A stretch of 64,000 nucleotides of DNA from a virus. Position numbers and translations under genes: made by a program. The stretch is from IMG/VR virus record IMGVR_UViG_3300036829_000104, positions 19,598-83,597 of that record; one strand, given 5' to 3'. The notes beneath the pieces are model-generated. The model searched no databases. It saw nothing but the letters and a program-made list of their open reading frames with translations, and had not been told where the DNA came from. Within the stretch, counting starts at the first letter, position 1, and every line of letters begins with the position of its first letter. This document shows, in pieces, positions 14,289 through 20,983 of the stretch.

Positions 14289-14773
14289 GCGCGAACCGCA
14301 CAAGCCTCCAGTTCAGCCCCGGCGCCGCAGGCCCGGTGCTGCGGGAAGACCTGTCGTGGCAGGACGGGGCGGCCTGCCAGTACACCGACCCCGAGATTTT
14401 CTTCATCGAGAAGGGCGGCAGCCCGGCGCCCGCGAAGCGCGTCTGCCGAGGCTGTGACATCCGCGTGACCTGCCTGCAGTGGGCGCTCGACACCCGGGAG
14501 CGGTTCGGGATCCTCGGCGGCATGTCAGAGCAGCAGCGGCGCGGCATTCTCCGGCTCGGCCTCACCGCGGCCGAGGCGATCGCGGAGGACGGCAGCCGGC
14601 GCCTGCGGAATGCGGCGCAGGAAGCCGCACGGCAGGACCAGCGCAATGAACGGGACCGTCAGCAGCGCGCCGGGGCGCGCGCGATGGCCGCCGGCTCGGG
14701 TACCCCGGCGCCTCAGCTCAGAGACGAGGGCGGCCAGTTCCTCGCTCAGGTATCAGCGGCAAAAGCCGCGTAA
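14285..14773 (+). CDS. WhiB-like (Wbl) iron-sulfur regulator
   Basis: 162 residues from GTG. Four conserved cysteines of the Wbl [4Fe-4S] site are present at C31, C54, C57 and C63 (AACQY, VCRGC, TCLQW), followed by RERFGILGGMSEQQRR, the variant of the G[I/V]WGG turn that contacts the sigma factor. Wbl proteins bind the principal sigma factor and adjust promoter choice; phage copies can redirect host transcription. The C-terminal 70 residues are a charged helical tail not found in the shortest family members. It is in a tightly overlapped operon with small membrane proteins. Confidence 0.85.
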   Translation: MSANRTSLQFSPGAAGPVLREDLSWQDGAACQYTDPEIFFIEKGGSPAPAKRVCRGCDIRVTCLQWALDTRERFGILGGMSEQQRRGILRLGLTAAEAIAEDGSRRLRNAAQEAARQDQRNERDRQQRAGARAMAAGSGTPAPQLRDEGGQFLAQVSAAKAA

Positions 14774-14787
14774 CGAAAGGAAACCCT

Positions 14788-14985
14788 GTGAAAACCTTTA
14801 TCGGCGTCGTCGTGATCGTGGTCGACGCCATCGTGGTGAAGGCGCTGATGATCGCCCAGCATGCCCCGCACGCCGGCAACAAGGTGGCGGAAGCCGCAGT
14901 CGTTCTCTTCGTCGCCAACGTGGTGATCTTCTGGCAGCTCAGCAAGGCGAAGAAGGCCACAACCCCGTTCGGCGGTTCCCGGTGA
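14788..14985 (+). CDS. Small membrane protein (65 aa)
   Basis: Two hydrophobic segments (FIGVVVIVVDAIVVKALMIA and AAVVLFVANVVIFWQL) separated by a short polar loop, then a basic tail. GTG start with GAAAGGAAA upstream. In actinomycete transfer elements such small membrane genes cluster near spd genes. Function unknown. Confidence 0.55.
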   Translation: MKTFIGVVVIVVDAIVVKALMIAQHAPHAGNKVAEAAVVLFVANVVIFWQLSKAKKATTPFGGSR

Positions 14986-15203
14986 AGGCGACCGCCCCGC
15001 CGGAGCGCGTGAACTGGCCGTCGGTCGTCGCCGTGTTCGTCGCGCTGCTGATCCTCATCGCGGGGGTCGCGGGGATGGTCGGCTTCGTCCACGCCCATAA
15101 CTGGCTTGGCGTCGCCGACATCATCGGCTCGTGGCTGCTGGCGATCGGCGTGGGATTGGTCGCCGAGCGGATCACGCGCCCCCGCGCGAGGGGGCAGCGG
15201 TGA
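14982..15203 (+). CDS. Small membrane protein (73 aa)
   Basis: GTG start overlapping the previous stop. Two membrane segments: PSVVAVFVALLILIAGVAGM and ADIIGSWLLAIGVGLVAE, then a basic end (RITRPRARGQR). Second of a run of small membrane proteins; likely part of the envelope-associated transfer apparatus, by position only. Confidence 0.55.
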   Translation: MKATAPPERVNWPSVVAVFVALLILIAGVAGMVGFVHAHNWLGVADIIGSWLLAIGVGLVAERITRPRARGQR

Positions 15204-15331
15204 CACGCGAACTCGTGCTCGCCGCCGCGCACACCGCCGCCGCGCACCAGTCGAACATCCCCAGCTGGATCGCCCTCATCGGGGGCGCACTCCTCATCGC
15301 GCTGATCATCCGCGGGAAGAAGAGGAGCTGA
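15200..15331 (+). CDS. Single-span membrane micro-protein (43 aa)
   Basis: VTRELVLAAAHTAAAHQSN then IPSWIALIGGALLIALIIRGKKRS: a single C-terminal membrane helix with a basic cytoplasmic end. GTG overlaps the previous stop by four bases. No family known. Confidence 0.5.
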   Translation: MTRELVLAAAHTAAAHQSNIPSWIALIGGALLIALIIRGKKRS

Positions 15332-15337
15332 CCGCTG

Positions 15338-15886
15338 ATGCGCAGGTACCGCTACCCGTACCGCCGCAGCGACGTCAGCCCGCGGGCGGTTGCCGTGGTG
15401 CTGGGCGCGGTCGTGGTGCTGGCGGCGGTGCACGCGCACTCGCCGGCCGGGACCGGCGGCACGCACGCCGGGAAACGGCATGCGGCCTCCCCGTCCCGGG
15501 AAGCCCGGACCGCGGTCGCCTACGCCGAATCCAAGGTCGGCCGGGTGCCGTACGTGTGGGGCGGCGTCACCAACGCCGGGATGGACTGCTCGGGCCTGAC
15601 GTGGAACGCGTGGGGCGATGCCGGGGTGCACATCGCCCGCACCTCCCAGGACCAGTGGGCGACCGAGCACCGGGTCTCCAGCCCCGCAGCCGGGGACCTG
15701 GTGTTCTTCGCCGGCGTGGACGGAACCGCCGAGGCCCCCGGGCACGTGGGGATCGTCACCAACCCGTCCCGGCACCTGATGATCGACGCCTACGGCGCCG
15801 GAACTTACGTCCGCTCCGACACCTACGGACTCGCGTCCTCGGCACCGGGGCTGTCCGCCGTCATCGGCTACACCAGCCCCGCATAA
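15338..15886 (+). CDS. NlpC/P60 cell-wall peptidase
   Basis: 182 residues. A membrane anchor (RAVAVVLGAVVVLAAVHAH) is followed by a basic linker and an NlpC/P60 domain: YAESKVGRVPYVWGG, catalytic Cys84 in GMDCSGLTW, AAGDLVFFAG, and His136 in PGHVGIV. Such enzymes cleave gamma-D-Glu to diamino-acid bonds or related links in peptidoglycan. Being anchored and in an operon with membrane proteins and an FtsK-like translocase, it probably opens the wall locally for DNA transfer rather than lysis; that is inference. Confidence 0.85.
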   Translation: MRRYRYPYRRSDVSPRAVAVVLGAVVVLAAVHAHSPAGTGGTHAGKRHAASPSREARTAVAYAESKVGRVPYVWGGVTNAGMDCSGLTWNAWGDAGVHIARTSQDQWATEHRVSSPAAGDLVFFAGVDGTAEAPGHVGIVTNPSRHLMIDAYGAGTYVRSDTYGLASSAPGLSAVIGYTSPA

Positions 15887-15922
15887 CCCCCATCCGCCAC
15901 CACTCCCGAAGGAGAGCACATC

Positions 15923-16114
15923 ATGTTCCTCGTCAAGGCGGCTGTCATCGTCGCCATCGGCCTGTTCGTCGCGGCCTACGGGGCCGACCACGTCGCCGCC
16001 GCGATGAACATCCCGGTTAACAGCGCCCCGATCACCGTGCTTGCGGTCGCAATCGAGGTCGTGTTCAACGTCGCCGTCTACCTGGTCCTGCGTCGCCGCG
16101 ACGCCAGGTCCTGA
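15923..16114 (+). CDS. Small membrane protein (63 aa)
   Basis: MFLVKAAVIVAIGLFVAAYG and ITVLAVAIEVVFNVAVYLVL are two membrane spans with a short linker. AAGGAGAG is placed eight bases before the ATG. Another small membrane component of the transfer-type operon. No family assigned. Confidence 0.55.
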   Translation: MFLVKAAVIVAIGLFVAAYGADHVAAAMNIPVNSAPITVLAVAIEVVFNVAVYLVLRRRDARS

Positions 16115-16145
16115 CCAGGTTCATCGTGCTGAGGGGCCGCAGCGA

Positions 16146-16433
16146 ATGAGCACCCGCGCCGCGCTGATCTCCGGGACCGTCCTGTCGGTCGCCGTCACCT
16201 GCGCATGGTCGTGGACGGCGGACGCGCTCGCGGGGCCGATTCCGGATCCGCACCTCGGGACTGGGCTGCGCGCGGATTACGCGCAGCTCGCCGACTCGGC
16301 CGCAGGCGGCCCCGGGATCGCGCTGTTCGCCACGATCGCCGCGATCTACACGCTGTGCCTGTTCGTCTCCGGACTGCGGCGGATCCGCCGGGAGCAGGCC
16401 GCGCGGGAGCAGATGGCGGGTGATCGCCGGTGA
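16146..16433 (+). CDS. Small membrane protein (95 aa)
   Basis: N-terminal hydrophobic stretch LISGTVLSVAVTCAWSWTAD may be a signal anchor; a second span is IALFATIAAIYTLCLFVSGL, followed by a basic tail. Its stop overlaps the GTG of the lysozyme-like gene. Unknown function; position suggests an envelope role. Confidence 0.55.
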   Translation: MSTRAALISGTVLSVAVTCAWSWTADALAGPIPDPHLGTGLRADYAQLADSAAGGPGIALFATIAAIYTLCLFVSGLRRIRREQAAREQMAGDRR

Positions 16434-16960
16434 GGCGCTACACGACCCATTCCCGGTCGGGCGGCTCGGACTCGGGCGTGACCGCTGTCCTGGTGATCGC
16501 CGGGATCATTGCGGTCGCCGGCGCCGGCAAGGGAGCCGCGGCAGTCGTGACACACCACCACCACTCGGCGCACGTCACCGCCGCCGCGGTCACGTCCGGC
16601 AGCGAGCGGGCGTTCATCCGCGCGGTCCTCGCCGACCTCGGCGCCCCGGTCAACTCGGCGAACACGGCATCGCTGGCCGGATGGTTCACCCGCGAGTTCC
16701 CGGCGTGGCCGCCGTACGCAGCCGAGAACCCTATGTCGTCCACCCAGCGGATGCCCGGCAGCACCACCTACAACAGCGTCGGCGTCCAGAACTACCCGAC
16801 AGCCTCCGAGGGCGCGCATGCAACTGCGATAACCCTCGCGAACGGCTACTACCCGCGCGTCGTCGCCGCCCTGCGCTCTGGCCGGGGCCTGTGCGGCAAC
16901 CCCTCTATCGCCGGCGAACTACTCACCTGGTCCGGCAACGGCTATTCGGAGGTGTGCTGA
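16430..16960 (+). CDS. Membrane-anchored lysozyme-like protein (176 aa)
   Basis: An N-terminal anchor (AVLVIAGIIAVAGAGKGAAA) precedes a His run and an exported domain. The domain reads SERAFIRAVLADLGAP, NTASLAGWFTREFPAW, then NPMSSTQ, YNSVGVQNYPTASEGAHATA and NGYYPRVVAAL, the layout of a family of small lysozyme-like or transglycosylase-like domains in actinobacterial integrative elements and phages. A second wall enzyme next to NlpC/P60 fits a local peptidoglycan-opening pair. The last 32 bases are repeated, with three changes, at 17580-17611. Confidence 0.6.
   Translation: MRRYTTHSRSGGSDSGVTAVLVIAGIIAVAGAGKGAAAVVTHHHHSAHVTAAAVTSGSERAFIRAVLADLGAPVNSANTASLAGWFTREFPAWPPYAAENPMSSTQRMPGSTTYNSVGVQNYPTASEGAHATAITLANGYYPRVVAALRSGRGLCGNPSIAGELLTWSGNGYSEVC
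16922..16953 (+). repeat. 32-bp end-of-gene repeat, copy 1 (copy 2 at 17580-17611)
   Basis: The 32 bases covering the end of the lysozyme-like gene and the GGAGG ribosome site of the next gene match 17580-17611 at 29 of 32 positions. In copy 2 the Trp codon of the paralogous tail is TGA. Copy 2 also supplies the ribosome site for ATG 17618, so a gene junction has been duplicated. Confidence 0.65.
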
Positions 16961-16963
16961 TTT

Positions 16964-17588
16964 ATGACCGTGACACCGTTCCCTGCACGGCAGCACGCCG
17001 ACCGGACGGCTCCGGCGGCGAGTGACTACGCCTCGTACCGAGACCTGTCTGACGACGCGTACCGGGCTCTCCCGGACCACGCCATGCTCAGCGTGTCGGC
17101 CGAGTTCTCCGACGTGCCGCACGCGATCGGCTACGCGGACAGCCCCGCCGGACTGCTGCCTATCATCCGCGGGATCCCGGCCTCGTACCCGGCAGCGACC
17201 GAGGCGGATCTGGCATGGCTGGAAGACGGGATCCAGCACGAGGCGCAGCATGCCGCCGCGGCCACTGTGCTGGGATGCTCCAGCCGCTTCTGCATCACCA
17301 TGACACCGCTCCCGGGCGGCGGCGTGCACGCCAGGCCGTGTTGCTCATGGGTGTCTCGCCGGCCGCTCAGCAAACTCGCCATCGCGTCGATTGCCGCCGC
17401 GCCCTCAGACCCGTCACCGGACGACCTCGCGGACTTGCGCCGCATGGGATACCGCGACGCGGACGACGTGGCCGAGCGCATCCGCAGGTTCAACCGCCGC
17501 GCCCGGTACCCGTTGCCACTGCCGGCCGGCGCGCAAAACGGCTATCGAGGCGGAGCACGCGGCTGGAGGCGCCGAGTTCCTCACCTGA
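16964..17588 (+). pseudogene. Hypothetical protein with HEAQH motif, likely frameshifted near its end
   Basis: ATG 16964. The first ~190 residues look genuinely coded: helical start, then DGIQHEAQHAAAATVLGCSS with HEAQH at residues 92-96, the HExxH pattern of zinc peptidases of the M41-like kind seen in actinomycete elements. Near 17530 third-position GC falls in this frame and rises in the +1 frame, which reads RKTAIEAEHAAGGAEFLT to a TGA at 17586-17588. The tail then resembles the end of the preceding lysozyme-like gene. The unshifted frame runs on, without a stop, into the next two genes to 18517. A one-base insertion is the simplest explanation; programmed shifting is possible. Confidence 0.5.
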
Positions 17589-17617
17589 TCCGGCGACGAC
17601 TATTCGGAGGTCTAACC

Positions 17618-18517
17618 ATGTCAACCACTGAGAACAGAATCCCTGAGCTGCGGGTGCGCCGCGGGGTAAGCCACGCGGTCACCTCGGCCGGGCTCATCCT
17701 CGGCACGTTCATAGCGGTCCTGGCCATGACGAACGGGCTGCGGCTGCGCCTCGGCGGTATGCCCGAGCTTCCCGGCGTCGTCTTCGGCGCGCTGCTCGTG
17801 TGGGCGCTGTTCGTGGCCGCGGCGTTCCTGCTGGCCGAGATGACCCGCCGCCATCACAAGACGGCGGCCCGGTATGCGGCGCGGCAGGGGAGCCGCGGCG
17901 CGTCCGCTGGCGGCCAGGCCCTCCGCAGGCAGGCGCTGGTGCTCTTTGAGATCGGCGTCGCGTGGGCCGGGCCCCGGTGGCATACCCGGACGACCAGAAC
18001 CCGCAGCGCGCCGGATGATGTCACGCCGGCAGCGCCCGTAAGCCCCTCCGCGGACAACGCGGAGGTCAGTCAACCCGAAGGAGAAGACATGACGACACCA
18101 CTATCCGGACGCGGCCGTGTCAGCCGCATCGCCCCTGACCGGCGGGCGCGGCGCGTCGCATCCCGCACCGGCGGCCCGATCTCGACACTGTGGGCCGCAC
18201 TGGAACGCCGCGCCTTGGACTTCGACCCTGAAGGCGAAGGCGATTACCTCGACTATCTGAATGAGGACACCGTCGGCATCTCCGCCCTAGCGGAGGCAAA
18301 TGTCGAAGTGTACGGAGGCATGACCAACGACAAGGGAGCCGACCCGCAGGCCGTGGCCGCGTTCCACGACTACGCCGACGCCTTGGTGCACGCCGCCGAG
18401 ATGGCCACCGCCGCTAAGAAGGCGTGGACCGAGCGCTACGAACTGCCGCGCGAGTCCGCCGCCGAAGGCGTCCAGATGACGCACGACGGCCGGTTCATCA
18501 CCGGCGAAGGCGACTAG
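17618..18517 (+). CDS. Membrane protein with C-terminal QMTHDGRFITGEGD motif (300 aa; internal start at 18089)
   Basis: ATG 17618 has GGAGG seven bases upstream. Two membrane segments occur at about residues 20-45 (TSAGLILGTFIAVLAM) and 52-75 (GVVFGALLVWALFVAAAFLL), then a basic linker. A second ATG at 18089, with GAAGGAGAA before it, would give a 142-residue soluble helical protein alone (MTTPLSGRGRVSRIAPDRRA onward). No stop separates the two parts, so either a fusion or two products from one frame is possible. The C-terminus QMTHDGRFITGEGD recurs almost exactly inside the protein at 20984. It directly precedes the FtsK-like gene and is likely part of the transfer module. Confidence 0.6.
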   Translation: MSTTENRIPELRVRRGVSHAVTSAGLILGTFIAVLAMTNGLRLRLGGMPELPGVVFGALLVWALFVAAAFLLAEMTRRHHKTAARYAARQGSRGASAGGQALRRQALVLFEIGVAWAGPRWHTRTTRTRSAPDDVTPAAPVSPSADNAEVSQPEGEDMTTPLSGRGRVSRIAPDRRARRVASRTGGPISTLWAALERRALDFDPEGEGDYLDYLNEDTVGISALAEANVEVYGGMTNDKGADPQAVAAFHDYADALVHAAEMATAAKKAWTERYELPRESAAEGVQMTHDGRFITGEGD

Positions 18518-18591
18518 CCCTCACCCACCGTTCCCCGCCGCCGTGCGCTTGCCCGGCGGCGGGGACCTGACCAGAAGCGGAAGGAAGTCCA

Positions 18592-20853
18592 GTGGCCATA
18601 AAGGCGCCGGAGCGATGGGCACCGGAGCGGCCGTGCCAGATCCCCGGGCACCCGCACGACGACGGAGACGACGCGCGTGTGCTGGTCAGGGAGTCGCCGT
18701 GGCAGCGGATGCTGTCATGGCTCCAGGTCGCGCCCGCCGAGCGGCTGCCGCTGCCCGCATTCGTGACTGCGTGGCCCGTCACGGAGATCATGCACGCAGC
18801 CGGCGTCCCCGGCTACGTCCCGGGCTGCGCGACATGCGCCGCCGCCGTCGCGGCGTGGCTGACCTGGTACCGGCATGGGAAGCGATCAGAGCATCCCCGG
18901 CTCGCCGCCATGGAGGCCGCCGCCGTCGCTGCCGCTGCCGGCGGATGGATCACCGCCGCCGACATATGGGGACCGCTCGGCTGGCCCGTCCACATGCTCA
19001 GCCTCATCTACCTCGCCGGATCCGCCGGCGGGTACTGGTGGCTGCGGAGCCACGAGGCTGTCCGCGCCGCCCGCCAGCGCCGCGACGACGCCGCCGCCGC
19101 GATCGCCGACAGGCGCCGCTGGCATCAGGTCCTGCACCGGGCCGGGCTCGGCGGCTGGCACGTGCAGTGGCGCCGCGACACCAACCTCGGCGAGGAGCGG
19201 CTGATCACCACCAGCCCGGAGAACGCGTCCGCCAAGCAGATCGCCGCGAACAGCAGCAGGATCGCGGAGAAGCTGGAGCACATCCTCGGCCTGCCCTACA
19301 ACCGGGTCGACATCACCACGACCGGCCTTCCGGGCGAGCTGATCATCGGCATCCGCACCGTCGACGTGTCCTCGCGGAGCGCCGCCTACCATCCGTTCAC
19401 GCTGCCGTGGCCTGAGTCTAAGCCGTCACCGTTCGCGGACTGGTTCCCCCAGACCGCCAGTATCCGCGACCCGGCCGTCTGGGGATTCTCGCCCGAGGAC
19501 AGTTCCCCCCTGGCCGCCCAGCTGCTGTCCGACATCGGCGGCCGAGTCGTCGGCGTGTTCGGCATGACCGGCTCCGGCAAGTCGAACCTGCTCAACGACC
19601 TCCGCGAGTTCGTCACCCGCTGCCCTGACGCCCGCATGGTGCAGCTGAACGGCGCGCACATGGGTGACGAGCTGACCTGGCAGCCGCTGTCCGCGCTGAC
19701 GCGATGCGGCTCGGTCCAGACCAACGAGAACGTCCGCAACGACATCGCCGAGATCCTGGAGGCGCTGTGCCTGCTCGTAACCGAGCGGTCAGCCACCCTC
19801 GCGGAGACCGGGCATTCCACGTTCCAGCCCACCCCGGACAACCCGGCCGTCGTCATCTTCATCGACGAGGTCGACGAGATCGTCAAGTATGTTCCCGGCG
19901 CCGGGGAGAAGCTGGAGTTCCTCGCCAGCAAGCAGCGCAAGAGCGCGGTGTGCCTGATTCTCTCGACTCAGCGTGCCGTGATCAAGGCGATCGGCGGCGG
20001 TGCCGTGCGGGCGAACATGAGCGAGGCCATCGTCGGCGTGGTCGCGCGGGGCTCTGAATCCCGCCACGCCACCGGCGCTGAGAGCGAGATGCCGGACATC
20101 CGCGAGTACAGCGGCGGCGCCCCCGGGTATTTCCAGACATTTGACCCGCATTCAAACTCCATCACCGGCCGGGGCCGGACGTTCCTCCTCGGCGTGCCCC
20201 CCGAGGAACTGGCCTATATCAAGCGTCTCGTCGCGGCCCGCCGGGACCTGCGGGACTGGGGCATCCCCGACATGCCGGAGATGGACCTGGATGGCGGTGA
20301 GGCGGTTGGTGAAGCCGCCGCGGGCGAGACGACGCGGGAAGTTACGGGCCTGCGCGAACGGCTCGCCGCCGCCCGCGACAACGCCGCGGCACAGCCCGCG
20401 CCTGCAGCGCCTGCAGCGGCGAAGCCCGAGACTCCTGCGCCTGCTGCCGCGTCCCCGTTCGTTCTAGGCGTTCCCCCCGCTGCCGTGGCGCAGCTCATGC
20501 GGATGATGGGCGACGAAGGGCGGGTGTCTGCCGCGTCAGCCGGGCTCGCCCTCGGAGCGTCGAAGACCGTCGCCTTCGAGTACCTGGCCGCGATGCGCGA
20601 TCGTGGCCTGGTTGAGCTTGACCGGCGCGGCCGGGCATCCGGCTGGCACCTCGCGCGCCCCACCGCTCCGGAACCAGCCAGCAAGGATGCCCCCGCCGAG
20701 GCGGATGACAGCACGCCCGCGGACAGGCCGGACGGATACCAGACCCTGGCGGATCTCGCGAGCGCGGTACGCGACGGGCTCGTAGACGTTGACGACGAGA
20801 CGCGCGAGGTTCTCGCGCGGGCGTGGGCACTCGAACATGGTGACGAGCAATGA
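18592..20853 (+). CDS. FtsK/TraB-type DNA translocase
   Basis: 753 residues from GTG. Two or three membrane segments lie in residues ~60-160. The FtsK motor has Walker A G324-M-T-G-S-G-K-S331 and Walker B FIDEVDE at D425/E426, with KQRKSAVCLILSTQR as sensor region. A Pro/Ala linker (residues ~600-630) leads to a winged-helix domain (residues ~645-700: LMRMMGDEGRVSAASAGLALGASKTVAFEYLAAM). A single hexameric, membrane-bound FtsK-like motor moves double-stranded DNA in actinomycete conjugation (TraB, TraSA), recognising repeats through its winged helix. Size, layout and spd-like neighbours support that role over chromosome segregation. A repeat cluster right downstream is a candidate recognition locus. 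Confidence 0.85.
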   Translation: MAIKAPERWAPERPCQIPGHPHDDGDDARVLVRESPWQRMLSWLQVAPAERLPLPAFVTAWPVTEIMHAAGVPGYVPGCATCAAAVAAWLTWYRHGKRSEHPRLAAMEAAAVAAAAGGWITAADIWGPLGWPVHMLSLIYLAGSAGGYWWLRSHEAVRAARQRRDDAAAAIADRRRWHQVLHRAGLGGWHVQWRRDTNLGEERLITTSPENASAKQIAANSSRIAEKLEHILGLPYNRVDITTTGLPGELIIGIRTVDVSSRSAAYHPFTLPWPESKPSPFADWFPQTASIRDPAVWGFSPEDSSPLAAQLLSDIGGRVVGVFGMTGSGKSNLLNDLREFVTRCPDARMVQLNGAHMGDELTWQPLSALTRCGSVQTNENVRNDIAEILEALCLLVTERSATLAETGHSTFQPTPDNPAVVIFIDEVDEIVKYVPGAGEKLEFLASKQRKSAVCLILSTQRAVIKAIGGGAVRANMSEAIVGVVARGSESRHATGAESEMPDIREYSGGAPGYFQTFDPHSNSITGRGRTFLLGVPPEELAYIKRLVAARRDLRDWGIPDMPEMDLDGGEAVGEAAAGETTREVTGLRERLAAARDNAAAQPAPAAPAAAKPETPAPAAASPFVLGVPPAAVAQLMRMMGDEGRVSAASAGLALGASKTVAFEYLAAMRDRGLVELDRRGRASGWHLARPTAPEPASKDAPAEADDSTPADRPDGYQTLADLASAVRDGLVDVDDETREVLARAWALEHGDEQ

Positions 20854-20878
20854 GGAGGGGACGCACGCGAGGCGTGTA

Positions 20879-20961
20879 TTCGTTCGCAGACCTTTGTATG
20901 GGCTGGTCAGAACGTTCCCGAACGGTTCGGCGCCGATTCCGCGAACGAACCCGCGAACGAA
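20879..20961. repeat. GAACG-core repeat cluster, candidate transfer recognition site
   Basis: TTCGTTCGC at 20879-20887 is the inverse of GCGAACGAA at 20941-20949 and 20953-20961, the last two being 12 bp apart. Two further GAACG cores lie between them (near 20910 and 20920). In TraB-type systems short 8-bp recognition repeats sit close to the translocase gene; this 83-bp cluster immediately follows it. Confidence 0.5.
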
Positions 20962-20983
20962 ACGCACGTGACAGGAGGGACGC

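Noticed and set aside
20837-20971. Short frame crossing the end of the translocase gene and the repeat cluster
   Set aside because: No ribosome site; sequence is basic and biased, and the stretch is better explained as a repeat locus.
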